A stretch of 64,000 nt of DNA from Rhodococcoides kyotonense (lineage in GTDB: Bacteria; Actinomycetota; Actinomycetes; Mycobacteriales; Mycobacteriaceae). The stretch spans positions 1 to 64,000 of the forward strand of contig NZ_FZOW01000023.1 in the NCBI RefSeq assembly GCF_900188125.1, in the 5' to 3' direction. The notes under the pieces were generated by a model. The model was given only the letters and a program-made list of their open reading frames with translations. It ran no database searches and was not told where the DNA came from. The position numbers and the translations under genes are program-made. Position 1 is the first letter of the stretch; each line of letters begins with the position of its first letter. Shown one piece after another: positions 1 through 8,288 of the stretch.

Positions 1-169
1 GCGTCATTCGGTCACCCGGGGGCGGTGGGGGTTTCGGAGCGAGGGTGACATTCGGTCACTCTGAGTGTGCGAGGGCGTCATTCGGTCACCCGGGGGCGGT
101 GGGGGTTTCGGAGCGAGGGTGACATTCGGTCACTCTGAGTGTGCGAGGGCGTCATTCGGTCACCCGGGG
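1..169. repeat. 74-bp tandem repeat, about 2.3 copies
   Basis: The unit starting GCGTCATTCGGTCACCC begins at 1, 75 and 149, giving a period of exactly 74 bp with essentially no divergence; the third copy is cut off near 169. Each unit contains GTGACATTCGGTCAC, an inverted repeat with 5-bp arms, and a variant GTCATTCGGTCACC. No gene is visible in 1-185. The unit continues off the left edge, so the array may be longer. Confidence 0.9.
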
Positions 170-185
170 TCGGCGCCGCGACCGT

Positions 186-854
186 TCAGCCTTCTTCGTG
201 ATGATCCGGGTAGGCGGTAATCGCGAGGAACTTGATGGGAAGCCTCACGAGATCATGCGGACCGTGAAGCCCTTCGCCGTCGAGGAGGAGTGAATCGCCC
301 GGGCGCAGAGTGTATTCCGACTCGCCGTGACCGTAGACCATGACACCTTCGAGCATGTAGATGATCTCGGTGCCCGCGTGTTGAAACAGTGGAAACACTT
401 CACTCGAGTCGGTCAGCGTCACCAGCACTGGTTCGAGGCGTTTGTGTTGTCCGCGCAGCGCTCCGAGCAGTTCGTAGTGATGACCCACTCGTGTTCCGCG
501 GCCGACGATGACGGCGCCGTGCCCTGCCTCGGTGTACACCGCCTCGCGAGCCGAGTCGGCACCGCGGAACAACGACGTGACCGGCACATCGAGGCCCGCC
601 GCGAGACGAGCGAGCGTGTTCAGGCTGCAAGAGGTCTGGGCGTTCTCGATCTTCGACAGCATGGCTTTCGAGATGCCGACCTTCACGGCCATGTCGCCGA
701 CGGACAATCCTGTCGAACGACGCAGTGCGCGTACCTGTTTCGCGATCACTTTCTCGAGATCCGGCCCGGTCGGGGTGTCGCCGGGGACCTCGCGCTCGAC
801 GGGAGCGGGGTCCCCGGTGTCCCGGTGTGTGTCGGGCGAGTCCGTGGAGGTCAT
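186..854 (-). CDS. XRE-family regulator with C-terminal cupin domain
   Basis: A 222-residue protein. Residues about 33-95 form a lambda-repressor-like helix-turn-helix (LRRSTGLSVGDMAVKVGISK is typical), and residues about 150-215 form a small-molecule-binding cupin barrel ending in GDSLLLDGEGLHGPH. This architecture belongs to one-component repressors of catabolic operons. It starts 14 bp after the end of the LLM oxidoreductase gene and is the last gene of a four-gene minus-strand operon, so it probably senses a substrate of that pathway. The family call is firm; the ligand is unknown. Confidence 0.85.
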   Translation of the reverse strand: MTSTDSPDTHRDTGDPAPVEREVPGDTPTGPDLEKVIAKQVRALRRSTGLSVGDMAVKVGISKAMLSKIENAQTSCSLNTLARLAAGLDVPVTSLFRGADSAREAVYTEAGHGAVIVGRGTRVGHHYELLGALRGQHKRLEPVLVTLTDSSEVFPLFQHAGTEIIYMLEGVMVYGHGESEYTLRPGDSLLLDGEGLHGPHDLVRLPIKFLAITAYPDHHEEG

Positions 855-868
855 CGGTCGATCCTATC

Positions 869-1791
869 TCAGCGTCCACTGGCAGTAGACGCGACCTCAC
901 TCCCCAGTCCGAGGCGAATTGCGAGACTCGTCGCGAGATCTGTTGCCTCGTCGACTGACCGGGTCGAGTAGTGCAGATCGAAGAATGCACCGTCGACACC
1001 GTCGACCGACAGCGTGTCCACCAACTCGGCGAGGTCGTCGGCCCCTGGCCGGAAGAGACGTTGATGCGAGTCTCGCGGCGCAGGGCGTCTGGGTCACGGC
1101 CGGCGTCCTCGGCGGCGCGTCTCGCGACCGACCACAAGTACGCGGCGTAGTCGGTAGGCATGTCGGAAGAATTGACCCACCCTGCAGCCCGACGCCCGAT
1201 ACGGCGCATCGACGCCTCCGAGAAGCCGGCGAGCATCACGGGCGGCCCACCCGGCTGCGTCGGCCGCAGAACCACAGCGGACAGCGGAACATCGAACAAC
1301 GCCCCGTGGTGCTCGACGGGGTTCTGCGTCCACATCGCATGCAGCACATCGAGTGTCTCGTCCAGTCGCGCGGACTTTCCAGTCCACGGAACTCCGACGG
1401 CGTGATACTCGTCGCGCATCCATCCAAGCCCCAGGCCCAGCGTCACGCGGCCGTTCGACATTGCGTCCAGACTCGTCACAGCACGCGCGAGAAGCAACGG
1501 GCTGTGCCACGTCGCGTTCACGGTGCTCGTTCCGAGTCGAACGGTCGTCGTGGCGACAGCAGCTGCCGTCAACGTCAGCAGGGGATCGAGCGCCGCAGTG
1601 AATTCGGGAGGGTACGGATTGTCCGGCGTCCCGCCGAGCGGATACAGATCGGACGGATGAAGGGGAGTGAGCACCCGGTCTCCGACCCACAACGATCGGT
1701 ATCCGAGTGCCTCTGCAGTAGAGGCGAATTCGGCGACACTACGGCCGTCGGACTGTGCGCCGAGTTGTGGCAGGCAGATGCCGATATCCAT
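869..1791 (-). pseudogene. LLM-class (F420/FMN) oxidoreductase, frameshifted near 1050
   Basis: The N-terminal 230 residues are a clear luciferase-like monooxygenase (MDIGICLPQLGAQSDGRS..., RLGTSTVNATWHSPLLLARA, SNGRVTLGLGLGW). After RINVSSGQG the frame runs into unrelated sequence, while the correct C-terminus (ADDLAELVDTLSVDGVDGAF...) lies one frame over and ends at 869. One extra G in the CAGGGGCCG run near 1050 would restore a protein of about 307 residues, the usual family length. It may be a real mutation or a homopolymer sequencing error. It sits between the isochorismatase-type gene and the XRE-cupin regulator. Substrate unknown. Confidence 0.8.
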
Positions 1792-1866
1792 GATGAGCCT
1801 TTCTCGGTGGTGAATGTCGTCACCGAGACGATGCGCGGAGGCTCTTACAGTTCGGTTGGAGTCGGC

Positions 1867-2424
1867 TTAAAGGCGCGCGAACTGTACGTCGTCGGCGAGA
1901 ACAGTACCTGCGGTCCGTCCCGGTGCCTTCTGGTTGCTCCAGTACAGATTGGTGTGCGAGATCACCGATGCGGGCGATGGAGCGCCCCACTCGGAGAGGT
2001 CCTCCGTGGTGTGTGCGTCGCTGACGAGGATGGCGTCGTACCCCCTGGCCAGGGCGCCGTGCAGTGTGCTCCTGATACAGAAGTCCGTCTGCGCACCTGC
2101 CACGATCAGGAGGCCGACTTCCAGCTCGGCCAAGACGGTCTCGAGGTCGGTGTCTTCGAAAGAATCACCGAATTTCTTGTGTATCAACGGTTCCGACTGC
2201 AGACGGACGAGTTCGGGAACGTACTCCCACCCGGCGGAGCCCTCGATCAGACCGTCGTCCGAGTGCTGCACCCACACGACGGGTGTGTTCGCGGCACGCG
2301 CCTTGTCCACCAACTCTGCGATCCGGGCTACGACGACATCGGACTCGACCGACGCGGCCATCACGTCCTTCTGCACGTCGACGACGACGAGGGCTGTCTG
2401 CGGTCGGTCGGGCAACGTGGTCAT
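1867..2424 (-). CDS. Isochorismatase-family cysteine hydrolase
   Basis: A 185-residue protein of normal family length. The putative catalytic triad is visible as Asp16 (LVVVDVQ), Lys84 (IHKKFGDSF) and Cys116 (GAQTDFCIRST). Such enzymes hydrolyse amides, ureido acids or isochorismate; the sequence does not say which. It lies 15 bp downstream of the alpha/beta hydrolase gene and upstream of the LLM oxidoreductase, so a role in the same degradation pathway is likely. A flavin monooxygenase next to an isochorismatase-type amidase recalls ring-opening pathways such as Rut, but the other Rut genes are not here. Confidence 0.85.
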   Translation of the reverse strand: MTTLPDRPQTALVVVDVQKDVMAASVESDVVVARIAELVDKARAANTPVVWVQHSDDGLIEGSAGWEYVPELVRLQSEPLIHKKFGDSFEDTDLETVLAELEVGLLIVAGAQTDFCIRSTLHGALARGYDAILVSDAHTTEDLSEWGAPSPASVISHTNLYWSNQKAPGRTAGTVLADDVQFARL

Positions 2425-2439
2425 GTCGGAAAACCTTAC

Positions 2440-3276
2440 TCAGTCACGCGCGACGAAGGCGTCGATCTCAGCTGCCAATCGCTCGGGCTGGTCGATCGGG
2501 ATCAAGGTGTACGTGTCGTGCAGTTCGACGAGCGACGCATCCGGGAAGAGCCGAGACAGTCTGCGGCCGTGCTCGATCGGCATGATCTTGTCGTCGTGAC
2601 CCCATACGACGAGGACCGGCCGCTCGAAACCACGACACGCGTCCGTCCAGCGCAGGAGGGTGGCGTCGTCGGGAATGGACAATCCGTACTTTCGGAGATC
2701 GCGCCGAATGAGCCGGTTGTGCGTGGCCGGAGCGAACCACGCGTCCATGACGGGTTTCGGGACGGGCCGCAGGCTCATCCAACCCCACGAGCCGGGTGCG
2801 CGACGAATCGGCGTGAACTTCAGACCGAACAGCAGCGCGCGCAGGCCACCGGGTACCCGCATCGCTGCTCCGATGACGGCACCGGGCAAGCCGGGAGGGT
2901 AGTTCTCGAACGCCTCGCACGATGTGATCACCAGCCGTCCGATGCGCTCAGCAGATCCGTTCGCGATCAGAATCTGCACTCCACCCCAGTCGTTCTGAAC
3001 GAGCGTCACGTCGTGCAGATCCAGACGTTCGAGGAACTCGCCGACGAGCAGTCCGAGACCGAGCAGAGACAGATCGGCGTCGATGTTCATCGGAAGTCGG
3101 TGTCCGCCCAGCGGTAACGTCGGCATGATGCATCGATACTCGGCGGGCATCGACGACACGACGTGATCCCAGACGGTGCCGTTCATCGTCAACCCGTGCA
3201 AGAACACCAGCACCGGTCCCGAACCTCCGGTGTCGACGTACTCGATGACGCCTGCACTCAACTCGACCTCGGGCAT
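2440..3276 (-). CDS. Alpha/beta hydrolase, haloalkane-dehalogenase-like
   Basis: A 278-residue protein with the oxyanion motif HGLTMN near residue 27, a nucleophile elbow VQNDWGG near residue 95 with Asp rather than Ser, and a possible acid residue in VWGHDDK. Asp nucleophiles are typical of haloalkane dehalogenases, fluoroacetate dehalogenases and epoxide hydrolases. Near the C-terminus the segment DTYTLIPIDQPE aligns with the GHFxPEDxPE region that normally holds the catalytic His, and has Thr there. It is the first gene of the four-gene operon. Substrate unknown; activity is uncertain because of the apparent missing His. Confidence 0.75.
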   Translation of the reverse strand: MPEVELSAGVIEYVDTGGSGPVLVFLHGLTMNGTVWDHVVSSMPAEYRCIMPTLPLGGHRLPMNIDADLSLLGLGLLVGEFLERLDLHDVTLVQNDWGGVQILIANGSAERIGRLVITSCEAFENYPPGLPGAVIGAAMRVPGGLRALLFGLKFTPIRRAPGSWGWMSLRPVPKPVMDAWFAPATHNRLIRRDLRKYGLSIPDDATLLRWTDACRGFERPVLVVWGHDDKIMPIEHGRRLSRLFPDASLVELHDTYTLIPIDQPERLAAEIDAFVARD

Positions 3277-3330
3277 GACGCCTCCAGTGACGGAACTACG
3301 CGGCCACTGTCGACGATAGCGCGCCCGGAC

Positions 3331-6300
3331 TCAGTAGACGTCGCGTACGTATCGCTTCTCGGCAGACAGCGCCTTGACGTACGCGTCGGCGCTGGTGGGT
3401 GCCAGTTTTCCGTGTTGAGCGACGATTCCCTTCAGTGCGCCGTCGACGTCCTTCGCCATACGCGACGCGTCGCCACACACGTAGAAGTTCGCACCCTGCT
3501 GAAGCCACCGCCACAGCTCTGCCCCGTGCTCCGACATCCGATCCTGCACGTAGATCTTGCTGCTCTGATCGCGTGAGAAGGCCAGGTCGAGCCGGGTGAG
3601 CAGGCCGTCGTCGCGCATGGCCGTCAGTTCGTCGCGGTAGTAGAAGTCGGTCGCGGCGTGCTGTTCACCGAAGAACAACCAATTGGGCCCCGTGTGCCCG
3701 AGTGCCCGCCGCTCGTGCAGAAACGCGCGAAACGGTGCGACGCCGGTGCCCGGCCCCACCATGATCATCGGCGCTGTCGGATCCTCCGGTGGCTTGAAGT
3801 GTGTCGTCTTCTGCACGAAGATTCCCACGTCGTCACTCTCGGCGTGATCTGCGAGGTAGGTCGAACACACGCCGCGGCGCGGCACGCCGTGCACGTTGTA
3901 GCGCACTGTCGACACCGTCAACTGAACCTCGTCGGGGTCGGTCTTGGGGCTGGACGATATCGAATACAGCCGCGGCTGAAGAGGACTCAACACCCCGAGC
4001 CATTCGTCGAGGTCGGCACGAACAGGAAGGTGGGAGAGGACGTCGACGGACTGACGTCCCCACATCCAGTCGGACAACGCACTTTTGTTCTCGGGCAGCA
4101 GCATTCGCTCGAGATCTGCGTCCTTGGTTCGCGTGTGCACGAATTTCAGCAGCGCCGGCGTCGCTTTTGCGATCTCGAGACGCTCTCGCAGCGCGCTTCG
4201 CAGCGGCATCGAATCGTATCCGGCGAGGTCGACGACCGTATCGCCGTCCAATTTCGTCAGACCGAGCCATTCGTCGACCAGTGCGTCGCTGTTGCGTGGC
4301 CACACCCCGAGCGCATCCCCTGCCTCGTAGCTCAGTGTCCCCGCGGGGAGGTGGAAACCGAACTGACGCACGTCTTTCGCCGATCCTGGAGCGCTGAGCT
4401 GCGTGTTCCGGATCAACGCAGTCGGCAGTGGCGACTTCTTCCCATACGTCGCAACCTTGTTCGCTGTCGCCGGAACGGGGAGAGCAGTCGGCTCGTCCTT
4501 CGCGCCGAGCTTCGCGAGCACTCGTTCGAGCCACACCGAGGCCGCTTCCTCGTAGTCCGGTTCGCAATCGACGCGGCCGACGAGGCGCTCGGCGCCGAGA
4601 TCGACGAATCGACTCTCGAGCCTACGGCCGTTACCGCAGAAGTCGTCGTAGTTCGAATCGCCGAAACCGAGAACAGCGAAACGGATTTCGGTCAGCTCCG
4701 GTGCGTCGTCGCCGGACAGTGCGTCGAGAAACGATGTTCCGTTGTCCGGGGCTTCACCGTCGCCGGTCGTACTGCTGATGAGCAGGACCTCGCGGTAGGT
4801 GGTCAGATCGGACACCGAGAAGTCTTCCATCGCTTGGCTTTTCACCGTGTGGCCGGCCGAGCGTAGGGCCGTGGTGCACGACGACGCGAAGTCCTCGGCA
4901 TTGCCGGTCTGCGACGCCCACAGCAACAGCACGGGGATGGCGTCGGGCAGCGCCTGCCCTGGTGCCGGTGCGGAATCGGTTCGCGAGTACAGGCCGTCGA
5001 GCAGGCCACTCAGCCACGCGTGTGTCTCGGGGGACAGGGGAGTGGTCGACGGCAGAGTGGGAGCTCCGGAATCGGTGCTTCCGGCGCGGATGCCGGCGAG
5101 AAGTCCTGCGACATAGCGCTGTTCGACGACGGGTAGAGGCATGGTCGGTCCCGAACAAGGTCCGACGATGTGCTCGAGCGCGTCGATCGGCGACATGGTT
5201 CCCCCTGCGATCTGCGGTGCCCGGTCGGTCGACGGCTGCGGCGCGGCAGCAACTTTGGTGAGAGTTACCGCGCACACCTTGAATTCCGGTTGCTGCGAGT
5301 ACGGGTCGATGGCGTCGTTCGTCACCGCGTTGATGGAGAGGTACTCGCCGAACGAATCGTTCCAATGGAACGGCGCGAAACAATCACCAGGTCTGACCCG
5401 GTCGCTGACGGTGACCGGCAGTACGGCTCGGCCACGCCGCGACGCCACCTCTATCCGATCCCCGGTCACGCATCCGAGACGCTCGGCATCGAGGGAATGA
5501 ATCTCCACGAAAGGATCGGGATTCAGCTTGTTCAGCTTCGCGACCTTTCCCGTCTTCGTCATCGTGTGCCATTGATGTTGCAGGCGACCGGTATTGAGGA
5601 GGAACGGGTAGTCGTCGTCGGGCATCTCCGCAGGTGCCATCGACGGCCGGGCGAAGAACTGCGCCCGACCTGACGGAGTGGGAAACGACAGCCGTGGCGA
5701 GCTGCCGTCGTCGAGTGTCCGCAGCGTCTGGCTGACACCGTCGTTGAGGTAGCGAATCGGGTGACGGTCATTGTCGTCGTCGGGAGGGCAGGGCCACTGC
5801 AGCGGCCTCTCGGCCAGTCTCTCGTACGTGACTCCGCGCAGGTCGTAGCCCGTCTTGGGGTTCGAGAAGAGTTTGATCTCCTCGAATACTTCTTCGGCGC
5901 TGGCGTAGTCGAACGCGTCGGCATATCCGAGTTCCGTCGCCATCATGGCGATGATCTGCCAGTCGGGCATCGCTTGGCCGGGTGCATCGGTCGCCTTGCG
6001 AAAGAGGGTCATGTTGCGCTCGGAGTTGACCATCACGCCCTCGGATTCGGTCCACAGCGACGCAGGCAGGACGACGTCGGCATACCCTCCGGTCTCGGTG
6101 TCGTCGAATGCATCCTGTGTGACGACGAGTTCGGCCTTCTCGAGCCCCGCGATGACGGTCTTTCGATTCGCCACGGACGCAACCGGATTGGTGCAGATGA
6201 TCCAGCATGCCTTGATGTCACCGTCGGCCATCTTGGAGAACATGTCGATCGTGCCGCCGCCGACGTCGGTGCGCAGCGTCCCGGCGGGGAGATTCCATTG

Positions 6301-7410
6301 CTGCTCGACGAATGCCCGGTCGTCGTCGACCAGCACGCTTCGTTGACCGGGCAGGCCCGGACCCATGTAGCCCATCTCGCGGCCGCCCATGGCATTCGGC
6401 TGGCCGGTGAGCGAGAACGGGCCACTGCCGGTTCGGCAGATCGCTCCGGTCGCGAGGTGAAGATTGACGATCGCGTTGGTGTTCCAGGTTCCGTGCGTCG
6501 ACTGGTTGAGGCCCATGGTCCAGCAGCTCATCCAGTTTCCGGCCTCGCCGATCCATCGTGCGGCCGTTCGCAGATCCTGCTCGGGTATCCCGGTTCGTTC
6601 GCTGACGACCGATGGTGTGTATTCGGCGAGGAAATCCTCCATGCCGTCCCAGCCGTCGGTGAACTGGGCGATGAAGTCCGGATCGGTATGTCCCGCTTGG
6701 ACAATGAGGTGCAGGAGCCCGTTCAGTAGGTCCAGGTCGGTGCCGGGGGAGATGGGGAGATGCAGATCGGCTTTGTCGGCGGTGGCATTCCGGCGAGGGT
6801 CGACCACGATCAACTTCGCGCCCTGCTTGACGCGGTCCATCATCCGCAGAAAGAGAATGGGGTGGCAGTCGGCCATGTTGGCGCCGCTGACGAAGAAGAC
6901 GTCGGCGTGGTCGAAGTCCTCGTACGACCCGGGCGGACCGTCGGAACCGAGCGACTGCTTGTAGCCGGTGCCTGCGCTCGCCATGCACAACCGTGAGTTG
7001 GACTCGATCTGATTGGTGCCGATGAAGCCCTTCACGAGCTTGTTCGACAGGTACTGGGCTTCGATCGACATCTGCCCGGACACGTACAACGCGAACGTGT
7101 CGGGTCCGTGTTCGTCGATCAACGCTCGTAGCGTCCGTGCAGTCTGCTTGATCGTGTCGACGACATCGGCGTCCACCGGGTCGTCTCCGCGACGGGCACG
7201 CACCCGTGCGGCTGTGAGGCGGCCGGGCGCGGCCAGCATGTCCGACGTCGTCGCGCCCTTGGTGCAGAGGCGGCCGAAGTTCGCGGGGTGGGACGTGTCA
7301 CCGATCGACTTCTTCACCGTCGGAGGTTCGCCGCCTTCGGGGCGCTGTATCTGCAGCGTGATTCCGCACCCGACGCCGCAGTAGGCGCACACCGTCTTGA
7401 CGGTGTCCAC
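3331..7410 (-). CDS. Assimilatory nitrate reductase fused to a diflavin NADPH reductase
   Basis: About 1359 residues in one chain. The N-terminal two-thirds is a molybdopterin oxidoreductase with a [4Fe-4S] motif (Cys8, Cys11, Cys15, Cys49 from the chosen start) and a candidate Mo-ligand Cys142 in SNSRLCM. A short linker leads to a flavodoxin domain from roughly residue 830 (WASQTGNAED) and a CysJ/P450-reductase-type FAD/NADP module (RLYSISSSP, GPGTGVAPFR, C-terminal Tyr). It should pass NADPH electrons straight to nitrate. The same frame is open to 7665, but residues before the GTG at 7410 look non-coding; the ribosome site there (AGGAG) is rather distant, so the start is approximate. Confidence 0.85.
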   Translation of the reverse strand: MDTVKTVCAYCGVGCGITLQIQRPEGGEPPTVKKSIGDTSHPANFGRLCTKGATTSDMLAAPGRLTAARVRARRGDDPVDADVVDTIKQTARTLRALIDEHGPDTFALYVSGQMSIEAQYLSNKLVKGFIGTNQIESNSRLCMASAGTGYKQSLGSDGPPGSYEDFDHADVFFVSGANMADCHPILFLRMMDRVKQGAKLIVVDPRRNATADKADLHLPISPGTDLDLLNGLLHLIVQAGHTDPDFIAQFTDGWDGMEDFLAEYTPSVVSERTGIPEQDLRTAARWIGEAGNWMSCWTMGLNQSTHGTWNTNAIVNLHLATGAICRTGSGPFSLTGQPNAMGGREMGYMGPGLPGQRSVLVDDDRAFVEQQWNLPAGTLRTDVGGGTIDMFSKMADGDIKACWIICTNPVASVANRKTVIAGLEKAELVVTQDAFDDTETGGYADVVLPASLWTESEGVMVNSERNMTLFRKATDAPGQAMPDWQIIAMMATELGYADAFDYASAEEVFEEIKLFSNPKTGYDLRGVTYERLAERPLQWPCPPDDDNDRHPIRYLNDGVSQTLRTLDDGSSPRLSFPTPSGRAQFFARPSMAPAEMPDDDYPFLLNTGRLQHQWHTMTKTGKVAKLNKLNPDPFVEIHSLDAERLGCVTGDRIEVASRRGRAVLPVTVSDRVRPGDCFAPFHWNDSFGEYLSINAVTNDAIDPYSQQPEFKVCAVTLTKVAAAPQPSTDRAPQIAGGTMSPIDALEHIVGPCSGPTMPLPVVEQRYVAGLLAGIRAGSTDSGAPTLPSTTPLSPETHAWLSGLLDGLYSRTDSAPAPGQALPDAIPVLLLWASQTGNAEDFASSCTTALRSAGHTVKSQAMEDFSVSDLTTYREVLLISSTTGDGEAPDNGTSFLDALSGDDAPELTEIRFAVLGFGDSNYDDFCGNGRRLESRFVDLGAERLVGRVDCEPDYEEAASVWLERVLAKLGAKDEPTALPVPATANKVATYGKKSPLPTALIRNTQLSAPGSAKDVRQFGFHLPAGTLSYEAGDALGVWPRNSDALVDEWLGLTKLDGDTVVDLAGYDSMPLRSALRERLEIAKATPALLKFVHTRTKDADLERMLLPENKSALSDWMWGRQSVDVLSHLPVRADLDEWLGVLSPLQPRLYSISSSPKTDPDEVQLTVSTVRYNVHGVPRRGVCSTYLADHAESDDVGIFVQKTTHFKPPEDPTAPMIMVGPGTGVAPFRAFLHERRALGHTGPNWLFFGEQHAATDFYYRDELTAMRDDGLLTRLDLAFSRDQSSKIYVQDRMSEHGAELWRWLQQGANFYVCGDASRMAKDVDGALKGIVAQHGKLAPTSADAYVKALSAEKRYVRDVY

Positions 7411-7548
7411 GTCGATGCCGACTGCTCCTGTTGCCACGTCGTCCACGATGCGGAGTCGACGATTCGCGTCGATGACACATCCGTTAGGCCCGCGTGACGT
7501 TGTCCTCACCGTCGCGTGCGGTGCGCGGTGATGTCGGCCCAACGCCTG

Positions 7549-7570
7549 CGCAAATGCATATGCATTTGCG
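7549..7570. promoter_or_regulatory. Perfect 22-bp palindrome
   Basis: The half-site CGCAAATGCAT is followed directly by its exact reverse complement. It lies in the 281-bp shared upstream region of the nitrate reductase fusion and the PadR gene and is unusually AT-rich for its surroundings. It may be an operator for one of the divergent genes. No U-tract follows, so a terminator is less likely. Confidence 0.5.
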
Positions 7571-7665
7571 TGACGGCGGGGCCCGAAGGCGGCGGGGTGG
7601 GTGTCGCGTGGGTGGGACAAAACGGACATCTGTACTGGTGAGCGACTCGAGCGACGTTGACGCAT

Positions 7666-7677
7666 ACGAGTACTCGT
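7666..7677. promoter_or_regulatory. Palindrome ACGAGTACTCGT upstream of padR-mfs
   Basis: A perfect 12-bp palindrome ending 14 bp before the GTG start of the PadR gene, just downstream of a TTGACG hexamer at 7657. Autoregulation from a nearby palindrome is common for PadR repressors next to an exporter. The site itself is unproven. Confidence 0.4.
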
Positions 7678-7691
7678 GCAAGAGTAGTCGC

Positions 7692-8288
7692 GTGTCTTCC
7701 ATTCGTCTGTTCATCCTCGGCTCGCTCGCTCAGCGAGGCGACATGCACGGACATCAGTTGAGGCTGTTGGCCGAGGAAGAGCGCATCCATCTCTGGACCG
7801 ACATCTCCGTCGGCGGTCTCTACGGCGCACTGAAGCGGTTGCATGCCGAAGGACTCATCGCGGATATCCGGATCGAGCAGGCGGGAAACTTCCCAGCTCG
7901 ACAGGTGTACGGAATCACCGACAGCGGGCGTGAGGCGCTCGCCCAGCTGCGCAGCGAGGCCCTCGACCACTTCTCGCTGAAGCCCGATCCGTTCGACTTG
8001 GCTCTGACCAGGCTGGACCCGACGCGTCTCGACGTGCTGCCCGACGTCATCGCCGCGCGAGTGCAGACGTTGAAACAGCACCTGCTCGACGCCGAAGCCG
8101 CGAACGCGCGAGCCGGGCCGTATCTGTCGCTCGCCGAGCGCTACGCGCTCTCGCATCGTGAGACGCGCCTACGCGCGGAGATCGACTGGCACGAGAACTT
8201 GGTCGACGCGCTGTCGGACATCGTCGCCGACGAACGCACCCGTGTACTTCCCCCTCTACCGAACAGCAAGGACGGCTTCACGACATGA
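7692..8288 (+). CDS. PadR-family transcriptional repressor
   Basis: About 198 residues starting at GTG 7692, which gives the standard family beginning (SSIRLFILGSLAQRGDMHGHQL). Residues 1-85 form the winged helix (YGALKRLHAEGLI, RQVYGITDSGREAL); the C-terminal half is the helical dimerisation region with a VirB/PadR-C type pattern. The stop codon overlaps the start of the exporter gene (ATGA), so the two are co-transcribed and the PadR protein very likely represses the exporter in response to its substrates. Confidence 0.88.
   Translation: MSSIRLFILGSLAQRGDMHGHQLRLLAEEERIHLWTDISVGGLYGALKRLHAEGLIADIRIEQAGNFPARQVYGITDSGREALAQLRSEALDHFSLKPDPFDLALTRLDPTRLDVLPDVIAARVQTLKQHLLDAEAANARAGPYLSLAERYALSHRETRLRAEIDWHENLVDALSDIVADERTRVLPPLPNSKDGFTT

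Noticed and set aside
1-169. CRISPR array
   Set aside because: Repeats are contiguous 74-bp units with no variable spacers, and no cas genes are present in the window.
919-3117. A 732-codon plus-strand frame
   Set aside because: Antisense to the LLM, isochorismatase and hydrolase genes; Arg/Gly-rich, low-complexity translation with no domain.
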